NCBI RefSeq assembly: GCF_000739735.1
Contig: NZ_BBJF01000010.1
Span: 1 to 64,000 of the forward strand
DNA: 64,000 bases
Origin: Paraburkholderia ginsengisoli NBRC 100965
GTDB lineage: Bacteria > Pseudomonadota > Gammaproteobacteria > Burkholderiales > Burkholderiaceae
Reading direction: 5' to 3'
The notes beneath the pieces are model-generated. The model was not told the origin of the DNA, did no database searches, and saw nothing but the letters and a program-made list of their open reading frames with translations. The position numbers and the translations under genes are program-made. Below, one piece after another: positions 43,273 to 51,303 of the stretch. Positions within the stretch are counted from its first letter, which is position 1, and each line of letters opens with the position of its first letter.

Positions 43273-44570
43273 TGTGCTTTCTCCGCTGAATCGGACGCGG
43301 CGCTCGTGGTGTGCGTAGCATCGGCGCCGTTGGGCAGCGCATGCGCCAGCACTTCGTAGCACGCGCCCATCGTGTGATAGTCGGTCTTGCCGGCCGGGCT
43401 TTTCTCGTCGCTGTACTTGCGGTTGTCGCAGGTGAGGATGCGATACCACGCGCCGTATTTGTGATCGACGAAATGCGCCCAGCTATAGCGCCAGATCTCG
43501 TCGTACCAGTCCCAGAAACGCTCGTTGCCGGTGCGCTTGCCGAGCAACGCGGCAGTCGCGAAGGTTTCGGCCTGGACCCAGAAATACTTGTCGTGATCGC
43601 AGACGGTGCCGTCCGGGCCGAAGCCGTAGTAGAGGCCGCCGTGGTCCTCGTCCCAGGCGTGCGTCATCGCGGCGTCGAACAGTTCGATCGCGCGTGGCAG
43701 CAGCCACGGCAGCGGACGGAAGCGCTCCAGAATCAGCAGCAGCTTCGCCCACTCGGTCTGATGCCCCGGCTGGAAGCCCCACGGACGGAAGATGTTCGAG
43801 CTGTCTTCCTCGTTGTAATGCCAGTCGACCGACCAGTCCGCGTGAAAGTGCTCCCACACGAGGCCTTGCGACAGCTTCGCCTGGCGCAGCGTGATGTTGG
43901 ACGCGACGCGCTCGGCGCGATCCAGGTAGACGAGGTGGCCGGTCGCTTCATGCGCGGCCAGCAGCGCCTCGGTGGTGTGCATGTTCGCGTTCTGCCCGCG
44001 ATACGAACTCACCCGCCAGTCGGGCGACGCCTCGTCGGCGTAGAGACCCGCGGCGGCGTCCCAGAAGCGGTGCTCCATCAGTTCGAAGGTCGCACCGATC
44101 ATCGGCTTCGCTTCTTCGATGCCGGCCATCGCCGCGTGCGAATACGCGAGCAGCACGAACGCGAGACCGTAGCAGTGGCGCGTCGCATCGAGCGTGCGCT
44201 TGCGGCCGTCGCTCCATTCGAGCTCCCAGTCGTAGCCTTCGTGCTGCGCGTCCCAATGCGCTTCGCGCAGAAAACGCAGACCGTGGCGTGCGTATTCCAG
44301 ATGCTTGGGATCGCCGAACTGGCGATACGCCATCGCGTAGTTGAAGACGTAGCGGCAACTGCTCACCAGATGCCGCGTGGTCGTGTCGTAGACGGAACCG
44401 TCGTCGCGGAAGAAGTGAAAGAAGCCGCCGCTCGGATCGAACACGTTCGGCGCATAAAAGCGCAGCGTGTCCTCGACGTGCGCGAGCAGGAACTCGCGGC
44501 TGCGGAAACTCTCGACGGGCGGGACGGCGGCGGCGTCGTTGGCGGGGTGAAGCGGGTCGGATTGCGTCAT
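43269..44570 (-). CDS. AGE-family epimerase/isomerase, probably mannose isomerase
   Basis: The 433-residue (alpha/alpha)6-barrel enzyme has SSCRYVFNYAMAYRQFGD, then DATRHCYGLAFVLLAYSH, then a Trp/His-rich active site with WEHFHADWSVDWHYNEED and GFQPGHQTEWAKLLLIL, typical of the N-acylglucosamine epimerase/YihS-type mannose isomerase group. It probably interconverts mannose and fructose. It is joined to the LacI gene upstream and the kinase gene downstream by ATGA overlaps (4 bp each). Confidence 0.9.
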   Translation of the reverse strand: MTQSDPLHPANDAAAVPPVESFRSREFLLAHVEDTLRFYAPNVFDPSGGFFHFFRDDGSVYDTTTRHLVSSCRYVFNYAMAYRQFGDPKHLEYARHGLRFLREAHWDAQHEGYDWELEWSDGRKRTLDATRHCYGLAFVLLAYSHAAMAGIEEAKPMIGATFELMEHRFWDAAAGLYADEASPDWRVSSYRGQNANMHTTEALLAAHEATGHLVYLDRAERVASNITLRQAKLSQGLVWEHFHADWSVDWHYNEEDSSNIFRPWGFQPGHQTEWAKLLLILERFRPLPWLLPRAIELFDAAMTHAWDEDHGGLYYGFGPDGTVCDHDKYFWVQAETFATAALLGKRTGNERFWDWYDEIWRYSWAHFVDHKYGAWYRILTCDNRKYSDEKSPAGKTDYHTMGACYEVLAHALPNGADATHTTSAASDSAEKAQ

Positions 44571-45553
44571 GGCGTTTTCACCAGAGTACTGGCGCGGGCA
44601 ATGAGTTGAACGGGCAAGCGGACTTCCAGCTCGGCAGGTGTGTCTTCAAGCAGCAGCTCGACGCCGCGCCGGCCGAGCGCCTCCTTGTCGACCGAAATGG
44701 TCGACAGCGGCGGCGTGGCGTGAGCGGCGGCGGGGATGTCGTCGAAACCGATGATCGCGATGTCCTCGGGCACGCGCAGGCCGCGCGCGAGGCACGCGCG
44801 CAGCGCGGCGAGCGCGGCGGCGTCGTTGTAGGCGAAGACGGCGTCGGGGCGCGGGCCCGGCGCGTCGAGCAGCCGCTGCATCGCGAGCGCGGCGCCGCGG
44901 TCGGGGTCGAGGCCGGCGTCGATGGTCGCTTCCAGCGACGGGTCGAACAGCAGCCCCGCTTCGAAAAACGCCTGCCGGTAGCCGAGCGCGCGCTGCGCGA
45001 TGCTGAAGTGCGCGAGCGAGCCGCCGATGAACGCGACACGCTTGCGTCCCTGCCTGAACAGATGCCGCATCGCTAACGTGGCGCCGGCGACGTTGTCGAG
45101 ATTCACCGAGCGCAGACCGGGCGACCACAGATCGATCAGCACGAGCGGGCGTTGCATCGCCACCAGCGTGCTGAGCGTTTCCGGCTCGACGAAGCCGGCC
45201 ACCGCGACGGCGTCCGGCGCGTGCAGCCGCATCTGCTGGATCACGTCTTCGGTGGGACCGGCGGTCAGCACGGACGGCACGATGCCGCGTTCGCGGCACG
45301 CGTCTTCGACGCCGTGCAGCACGTGCGAAAAGAACGGGCTGACAGCGAAGTTGTTGTGCTGGCGATGCAGCAGGAAGGTCAGGCGACGGATGCGCGGACG
45401 CAACTGGGCGGCGTCATAACCGAGCTGCCGCGCCGCCGCGACGACGCGCTCGCGGGTGGCCTCGGACAGACCCGGCTGGTTCTTCAATGCGCGCGAGACG
45501 GTGCCGATCGACACGCTCGCCGCGCGGGCGATATCGCGGATGGTTGTGGCCAT
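44567..45553 (-). CDS. LacI/GalR-family repressor of the sugar isomerase-kinase operon
   Basis: The 328-residue regulator has an N-terminal LacI helix-turn-helix (TTIRDIARAASVSIGTVSRA) and a periplasmic-binding-protein-like sensor domain (residues 55-325; GKKRVA-type strand as GRKRVAFIGG, then AVFAYNDAAALAAL). It is the first gene of the operon that it presumably controls. Its stop overlaps the AGE start. Possible operators are the palindrome at 45694-45718 and TAGTAAAA words around 45607 and 45699. Confidence 0.93.
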   Translation of the reverse strand: MATTIRDIARAASVSIGTVSRALKNQPGLSEATRERVVAAARQLGYDAAQLRPRIRRLTFLLHRQHNNFAVSPFFSHVLHGVEDACRERGIVPSVLTAGPTEDVIQQMRLHAPDAVAVAGFVEPETLSTLVAMQRPLVLIDLWSPGLRSVNLDNVAGATLAMRHLFRQGRKRVAFIGGSLAHFSIAQRALGYRQAFFEAGLLFDPSLEATIDAGLDPDRGAALAMQRLLDAPGPRPDAVFAYNDAAALAALRACLARGLRVPEDIAIIGFDDIPAAAHATPPLSTISVDKEALGRRGVELLLEDTPAELEVRLPVQLIARASTLVKTP

Positions 45554-45693
45554 CGAATCAGGCGGTCGCGGGCGGCGGCCGCACGGTGTTTGGGTTCGGG
45601 CGATTGTATAGTAAAACGCCGCAAAAAATGGCAGGTGTGCGCCTGGTCGAAACCGGGGGATACCCGTAGGTCTTGATGTTGGCCCGGAATGTG

Positions 45694-45718
45694 CTGTTTA
45701 GTAAAATTAGCTAAACAG
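45694..45718. promoter_or_regulatory. Palindrome upstream of the LacI operon
   Basis: CTGTTTAG (45694-45701) and CTAAACAG (45711-45718) are perfect 8-bp arms around a 9-bp A/T-rich spacer. TAGTAAAA occurs here and again near 45607, next to a possible minus-strand -10 TATACA. It may be an operator for the LacI-type regulator. The distance to the start is 141 bp. Confidence 0.5.
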
Positions 45719-45960
45719 TCCCTGATTTGTGCGGGCGTCGCGCGGCAAAGCGCTGGCTTTGGCCGGTGTGGACCGTTACGGCGGTAGGCGCAGAGATTGA
45801 TGTCGACGCTTCGGCGCATGAGCCTGCGAACTAACCGGATTTCGGCGACGCGTGGCGCGCGTGCATCTCGTCACCGGCTCCCGGCCCGCGCCGCTCCCCA
45901 GGAATCTTCCTATGCCATCAGGCCGAGGCGACAGCGTCCGCATTTGAGCGTGAAATAACA

Positions 45961-45985
45961 AAAAAGCCGCACGAGGCGGCTTTTT
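45961..45985. terminator. Bidirectional terminator after the SBF-like gene
   Basis: AAAAAGCCGC (45961-45970) pairs with GCGGCTTTTT (45976-45985) over a 5-nt loop. It lies just downstream (minus strand) of the symporter gene. Confidence 0.85.
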
Positions 45986-46041
45986 CAGAACGACGCTCAG
46001 GGAGGGCGCTTATGAATGTCCAGTTTGCATTGCGCGCGGTT

Positions 46042-47070
46042 TCACCGGCGCGCGACGGCGGCAGCGGGCCGCTCGCGCAAGGCGGCCGGGGTCTCGCCGC
46101 TGGTGTCGCGCGCGCCCCAGCGTTGCGCGAGGGCGGCGCACACCATCAACTGGATCTGGTGGAACAGCATCAGCGGCAAGACCACGGCGCCCACCGCATG
46201 CGAGGCGAAAATGACCTTGGCCATCGGCACGCCGGCCGCGAGGCTTTTCTTCGACCCGCAGAAGATGATCGTGATCTGGTCCGCGCGGTTAAAGCCGAGC
46301 CGCTTACTGACGAAGATCGTCACGGCCAGCGCGAGCGCGAGCAACACGACACTCACGAGCAGCAGGCCGCCGAGCGCGGACAACGGGATCTGGTGCCACA
46401 GTCCTTCGGTGACCGCTTCGCTGAACGCGCCATACACCACCAGCAGGATCGAGCCCTGGTCGACGAACTTCAGCACGCCGCGATTGCGTTCGATCCACTT
46501 GCCGATCAGCGGGCGCAGCAACTGCCCGGCGACGAACGGCACGAGCAGCTGCAGCACGATGTTGCCTACCGTATGCCACGGCGACGCGCCACTGCCCGCC
46601 GCCTGATTTGTGACGACGAGACTGACGAGCGCCGGGGTGATGAAGATGCCGAGCAGGCTCGAGGCCGACGCGCTGCACACCGCAGCCGGTACATTGCCTT
46701 TGGCGATGGACGTGAATGCGATCGACGACTGAACCGTCGATGGCAACGTGCAGAGGAAGAGGACCCCCGCATAGAGCGCCGGCGTGACAAGTGGCGAAAG
46801 GATCGGCTTAAGCGCGAGGCCGAGGAGCGGGAAGAGCGCGAACGTGCTGAGAAGTACTACCAGATGAAGACGCCAATGCGTCGCGCCCGCAATGATCGCT
46901 TCGCGTGACAGCTTGGCGCCGTGCAGGAAGAACAACAGGCCGACCGCCACGTTCGTCACCCAGTTGAACCCGACGGCGGCCTGACCGTGAACCGGCAGGA
47001 GGCTGGCAAGAATCACGGTGCCGACGAGGCACAGAGTGAAGTTGTCGGGAAGCAGTTTCGGGCGAGCCAT
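46042..47070 (-). CDS. SBF-like (bile acid:sodium symporter fold) transporter
   Basis: The 342-residue membrane protein of about 10 helices belongs to the SBF-like group (PF13593, YfeH type): FNWVTNVAVGLLFFLHGAKL, then FLCTLPSTVQSSIAFTSIAK (the -TVQSS- region at the crossing helix), then FCGSKKSLAAGVPMAKVIF. The transported solute is unknown; related proteins carry organic anions. The ATG at 47070 is followed by KLLPDN. A pair of AATCGATT palindromes lies upstream. Confidence 0.85.
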   Translation of the reverse strand: MARPKLLPDNFTLCLVGTVILASLLPVHGQAAVGFNWVTNVAVGLLFFLHGAKLSREAIIAGATHWRLHLVVLLSTFALFPLLGLALKPILSPLVTPALYAGVLFLCTLPSTVQSSIAFTSIAKGNVPAAVCSASASSLLGIFITPALVSLVVTNQAAGSGASPWHTVGNIVLQLLVPFVAGQLLRPLIGKWIERNRGVLKFVDQGSILLVVYGAFSEAVTEGLWHQIPLSALGGLLLVSVVLLALALAVTIFVSKRLGFNRADQITIIFCGSKKSLAAGVPMAKVIFASHAVGAVVLPLMLFHQIQLMVCAALAQRWGARDTSGETPAALRERPAAAVARR

Positions 47071-47628
47071 GTCGGAATCTCGATTCGGTGGTGCGGAATA
47101 GCACGGAACATGCGCGTGAAGGCGCCGCCTCCGGCTATGGGAAACGGCTATTGTTGTTGAAAATCGATTGAAAAAGCAAATTCATTTACCGAATCGATTA
47201 ATGATCGTTGCGCATCAAAAGGGTTCGCTATGTGGTGGGTCAGTGCAGGCGCCTGGTCACCAGTATTGGCGAGGACGAGTGATTGGTCCATCCGGTCGTG
47301 AAAGATAAGCCGACAACGAGGCGACAATTCGTCATCGGAAAGCGCGTTCGTTGAGCCGTGCAAACGATGGGAGCAAGCGGTTTCAACACTTTCGCGCAAG
47401 GCGAATGTCGTAGAAAAACGTCGCAGTAACAAGGTGTTACATCCACCGATCAGGCCTAACACTTTTTGGCTCGACACCCTTTGCACACACCCATAAATTA
47501 CGGTTCAAAGGCCGTCGGGATGCCCGACGCCGCGACGGCATCGCGGCGTTTTCGCCAGTCCCAGAACAAGTCCATCGCAGCTCGAACGGTGGTCTTCAGG
47601 CAAGTCTTCGGGCATGTGAGTCACCAAG
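47071..47628. other. Upstream region of the SBF-like gene with two AATCGATT sites
   Basis: No gene was seen. AATCGATT occurs at 47162-47169 and 47192-47199, exactly 30 bp apart (about three helical turns), in an AT-rich stretch. This may be a regulator site of the symporter promoter on the minus strand. Confidence 0.4.
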
Positions 47629-48183
47629 GTGGACGGGTTGTCGAGAACGAGGCACTGGGCGTTGGGCGCGGTCATCGCTGCGCTGTGTTCGTTCGTCTAC
47701 GCGAAAGCGCCGGCCATGCCGCACGGGGGCGGCTCTTTTCACTCGCATGCCGGCGTAGATCACGCCATGCGTGGAGATGCACGCAACAGCAGCCGCTACC
47801 ACGGTGTCGCCGCAGCGGGTGCCGGCCGTAACTCGATGGCCTCGGCGAGCTACCGCAACCCGCGCATGCCCCAACGTAACTCGAATTTCGCGGACGGCAA
47901 TTACCCGGACAGCTTCGGCGTCTATCGCCCTGATATGCGCCGCGTGACCGGTCCGTCGGGCTATGCCGGCGACGGCCGTGGGCGCATGCAGTACGCCGGT
48001 GCCATTACGCCGGTAAGCGCCGAGTCGCGCTCGGGGCCGCGGCCGCCGCCCAACGGGCCGGTGCGCAGCGGTTCGATTCGCGCCGACGTCGCCCGCTACA
48101 ACGAGGAGCGCGGGTCCGCGCGCGCGATGCAGCGTCAGTCCGACGATCCGCGTCAGCAGGAAGGTTCGCCGTATCGCAATTGA
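47629..48183 (+). CDS. Small secreted or periplasmic protein of unknown function
   Basis: The 184-residue precursor, read from GTG 47629, has a signal peptide (about residues 10-25, LGAVIAALCSFVYA). A Gly/Ser/Asn/Arg-rich, mostly disordered mature part follows (RNSSRYHGVAAAGAGRNSM, then YPDSFGVYRPDMRR). No folded domain is recognised. The ribosome site is poor (CCAAG), so a later start is possible. It is bounded by gene-poor regions. Confidence 0.6.
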   Translation: MDGLSRTRHWALGAVIAALCSFVYAKAPAMPHGGGSFHSHAGVDHAMRGDARNSSRYHGVAAAGAGRNSMASASYRNPRMPQRNSNFADGNYPDSFGVYRPDMRRVTGPSGYAGDGRGRMQYAGAITPVSAESRSGPRPPPNGPVRSGSIRADVARYNEERGSARAMQRQSDDPRQQEGSPYRN

Positions 48184-48863
48184 GGACTGGCGATTGCCCG
48201 CTTCCGGATAGGTTTTCCGAAAGCAGCGGACAGTCATGAGAGTCGCAGTGCGGGCATCGCGCTCGGGCCGAAGATGGTGCAACGCCGCCCCGATCTTTCC
48301 TGGCTGATATCGTCCCGCCGCACCCGCACCCGCACCCGCACCCGCACCCGCACCCGCACCCGCACCCGCATCCGCAGCACACCCGTATCTTCCATCCGCG
48401 GTTTGCCGTCCTACCCACGCACGCGCGTCCACCCCGCCCTCCGCCTCATCCCCTGCGCCGCCTCTCAATCTGACGTTTCGACGCCACACTTTTTTTGAAA
48501 ACACTCGGCAGGCAACCCGCTCTCGTCGTCAAATTCGGGACGATTCCACTGCGCCGCGTCATCCGCCGCTATTTGAGGCGTTATTGGCGGGTCCGGTGCT
48601 CTGCCCGGGCCGCTTCGCGTGATGAGCCGATGCATGCGGCGGTCCGGCGACGCCGTCTTAGCCGGGCCGTATCAGGCCGATAAGCGACAAAACTAATCAG
48701 ACCGATATACCCGCAATAACCAGCGATATTTTTGTTCATAAAAATGGTCCGCAAAGATGATCTCCGCCCAGATTGGCTCGATGATCGAACGGACAACAAC
48801 AATGGTTCGCGCGAGCGCCCCCTTTCGCACGGCCACCCCTTTTGACAAAGACTTGGAGAACTC
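48184..48863. other. Gene-poor region with a hexamer tandem repeat and the porin promoter
   Basis: No gene was seen. It contains the (CCGCAC) repeat at 48318-48365 and, at 48728-48745, ATTTTT facing AAAAAT around GTTCAT, in a locally AT-rich stretch upstream of the porin ATG. Confidence 0.4.
48318..48365. repeat. Tandem hexamer repeat (CCGCAC)8
   Basis: Eight exact units are followed by the degenerate CCGCAT and CCGCAG. It lies in non-coding DNA. Being 6 bp long it would not shift a frame, but length variation between strains is likely. Confidence 0.9.
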
Positions 48864-49949
48864 ATGAAAACAAGCATCAGCAGTGCGCTGAAGACCACCC
48901 TCAAGGCAACCGCGTGTGCCGCTCTGCTGGCCAGTGCATCGTCTGCTTTTGCGCAATCGAGCGTGCAGCTTTACGGCCAGGTCGACGAATGGGTCGGCTC
49001 GCAGAAATTCCCGGGGGGCAAGACCGCGGTAGTGGTGTCCGGCGGCGGTATGTCGACGTCGTACTGGGGCATGAAGGGGGCTGAGGATCTGGGCAACGGC
49101 TACAAGGCGATCTTCGCGCTGGAAGGCTTCTTCCTCGCGCAGAACGGGCAGTACGGCCGCTTCACGGGCGACACGATGTTCTCGCGTAACGCCTACGTCG
49201 GTATCGAATCGCCGTACGGTACGGTGACGGCTGGCCGCCTGACAACGCCGCTGTTCGTGTCGACCATTCTGTTCAACCCGTTCGTCGACTCGTACGTGTT
49301 CTCGCCGATGGTGTACCACACGTACCTCGGCCTCGGCACGTTCCCGACCTACGACACCGATCAGGGCGTGACCGGCGATTCGGGCTGGAGCAACGCGGTG
49401 TCGTACTCGTCGCCGAACTTCAACGGCCTGTCGGCGACGGCGATGTACGCGCTCGGCAACACGACGCAGACCGGCGCGAAGAAGTGGAGCGGCCAGGTGC
49501 TGTACTTCCACGGTCCGTTCGCGGCGACGGCCGTGTACCAGTACGTGAACTTCAACAATGTCCCCGGTGACCTCGGCAGCTTCGAGACCTCGGGGGTTCC
49601 GGGCCTGCGCAGCCAGAGCGTCGCGCAAGCCGGCGTCTCGTACGACCTGAAGTTCGTCAAGCTCTACGGCCAGTACATGTACACGTACAACAACCAGCAG
49701 GTCACGAGCTGGCACGTGAACACGGGACAAGGGGGCGTCACGGTGCCGTTCGGTCCGGGCTCGGTGATGGCGTCGTACGCGTATTCGCGCAACGGCGGTG
49801 GCTCGAACCAGACCCGTCAAACGGCGGCGGTCGGCTACGACTATCCGTTGTCCAAGCGTACGGACGTTTACGCGGCGTACCTGTACGACCATATCACTGG
49901 CCAGTCGAGCGGCAACACCTACGGCGCGGGCCTGCGCGCGAAGTTCTAA
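48864..49949 (+). CDS. Gram-negative porin (OmpC-like general porin)
   Basis: The 361-residue precursor has a 30-residue Sec signal peptide ending in SSAFA. A 16-strand type barrel follows, with QLYGQVDEWVGSQ, a hydrophobic-aromatic alternating pattern and terminal Phe (GLRAKF), as needed for BAM insertion. It probably forms a trimeric diffusion pore in the outer membrane. The ATG at 48864 has GGAGA upstream. A clear terminator follows. Confidence 0.95.
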   Translation: MKTSISSALKTTLKATACAALLASASSAFAQSSVQLYGQVDEWVGSQKFPGGKTAVVVSGGGMSTSYWGMKGAEDLGNGYKAIFALEGFFLAQNGQYGRFTGDTMFSRNAYVGIESPYGTVTAGRLTTPLFVSTILFNPFVDSYVFSPMVYHTYLGLGTFPTYDTDQGVTGDSGWSNAVSYSSPNFNGLSATAMYALGNTTQTGAKKWSGQVLYFHGPFAATAVYQYVNFNNVPGDLGSFETSGVPGLRSQSVAQAGVSYDLKFVKLYGQYMYTYNNQQVTSWHVNTGQGGVTVPFGPGSVMASYAYSRNGGGSNQTRQTAAVGYDYPLSKRTDVYAAYLYDHITGQSSGNTYGAGLRAKF

Positions 49950-50059
49950 GCGCCGGAGGGGGCCGGCGAGACGCTCCGGCTCGTACAGAGCAGTGGCGTG
50001 GTTGCCGCGTCGTTGCCGCCGTTCCAAGACAGCCACAGGCAGAAACAGGCAGAAATAGC

Positions 50060-50094
50060 AAAGCCCGCCTTCCATCGGAAGGCGGGCTTTGTCG
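50060..50094 (+). terminator. Terminator after the porin gene
   Basis: AAAGCCCGCCTTCC (50060-50073) pairs perfectly with GGAAGGCGGGCTTT (50077-50090) around a 3-nt loop. Only a short T run (TTT) follows, so read-through is possible. Confidence 0.8.
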
Positions 50095-50248
50095 CATCTG
50101 GCGTTCGCCCCTTGCCCGTATAAAGCTTCGGCGCCGCCCGCCGTTCGTCACGCGACGCTCCGCCGATTGGCATCGCGCGGCTTTGCCGACCATCTTTTGA
50201 TAAACCCGGCAGAATGGCGTCGATTGATTCCTCCAGCGAGCGATTGAG

Positions 50249-51181
50249 ATGGATACCCTCGTCAGCATGAAAGTGTTCCGCCACGTGGTCGAAGTCGGCA
50301 GTTTCGTCGGCGCGGCCGAGCGGATGGAGATGTCGGCGGCGATGGCGAGCAAGCATGTGATGCATCTCGAGCAGCAGCTCGGCGCACGCCTGTTGAACCG
50401 CACCACGCGACGCGTGGCGCCGACCGAGGCGGGGCGCGAATACTACGAGCGCCTGAGCCAGGTGCTGACGGAGCTGGAGGAAGCCGAGCAGGTCGTTGGC
50501 GCGGCGAGCGTCGTGCCGCAGGGGCGCTTGCGGGTGTCGTCGCTGTCGGCGTTCGGCTTGAGCCACGTGATGGCCGCAGTCGCGGACTATGCTGCGCAGT
50601 ATCCGCAGGTCACCGTCGACATCACCTTGTCCGACCGCGTGGTCGAATTGATCGACGAAGGTTTCGACGTCGCGATCCGCGCTTCGCCGGGCGGCATGAA
50701 GTCGTCGTCGCTGATCGCGCGGCAGATCGCGACCGCTCATCTGGTGCTGTGCGCATCGCCTGCGTATTTGCGGCGGCATGGCGCGCCGAAGACCATCGCC
50801 GAACTCGCGAACCACAACTACCTGCAGTACGCGGGCGTGTCGGCGCTCGAACTCGCGACCGGCGATGCGTCGCCCCGCGTGCGTCTGTCGGGCAACCTGA
50901 TCGTCAATCATCTGGAAGCGCAGCGCGTGATCGTCCTGCAAGGCGCGGGCATCGCGATGCTCGGCACGGAAGTGATCGGCGACGACCTGGCGGCGGGCCG
51001 CCTCGTGCCCCTGCTCGTCGACGATGTGCCGCCGCGTGAGCTGCCTATCAACGTGGTCTATGCGAGCCGCCGGCATTTGTCGGCGAAGGTGCGCTCGTTC
51101 GTCGATTTTCTGGCGGAGCGGTTCGCGAACGAGTCGCTGTGGCCGTCGCTTGAACAGATCAAGGCGCTGGCGGTGCGGTAG
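50249..51181 (+). CDS. LysR-family transcriptional regulator
   Basis: The 310-residue regulator has the winged helix at residues 6-65 (MKVFRHVVEVGSFVGAAERM, then MSAAMASKHVMHLEQQL) and a LysR substrate-binding domain (ITLSDRVVELIDEGFDVAIR, then GAGIAMLGTEVI). It belongs to the group that usually regulates neighbouring enzymes. The next gene, icmF, is 122 bp downstream in the same direction, and the porin gene is 300 bp upstream. No inducer can be inferred. Confidence 0.92.
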   Translation: MDTLVSMKVFRHVVEVGSFVGAAERMEMSAAMASKHVMHLEQQLGARLLNRTTRRVAPTEAGREYYERLSQVLTELEEAEQVVGAASVVPQGRLRVSSLSAFGLSHVMAAVADYAAQYPQVTVDITLSDRVVELIDEGFDVAIRASPGGMKSSSLIARQIATAHLVLCASPAYLRRHGAPKTIAELANHNYLQYAGVSALELATGDASPRVRLSGNLIVNHLEAQRVIVLQGAGIAMLGTEVIGDDLAAGRLVPLLVDDVPPRELPINVVYASRRHLSAKVRSFVDFLAERFANESLWPSLEQIKALAVR

Positions 51182-51303
51182 CGGACCTTGCGCGTCGGGT
51201 GACTCCACCGCGTCCCAGAACGCCGCCGCAGCGGCCCAGCCGCCCGAACCCATTTCGCTATACTGGTTGCCAGCACCCATACGCGTAACGATCTGGGGGA
51301 GAC

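Larger units (their letters stand above)
45554..46041. other. Region between the LacI operon and the SBF-like gene
   Basis: No gene was seen. It holds the LacI-operon promoter, the palindrome at 45694-45718 and the terminator at 45961-45985. Confidence 0.45.

Noticed and set aside
48005..48418. Minus-strand frame containing alternating Cys-Gly
   Set aside because: The alternation is only a translation of the CCGCAC repeat.
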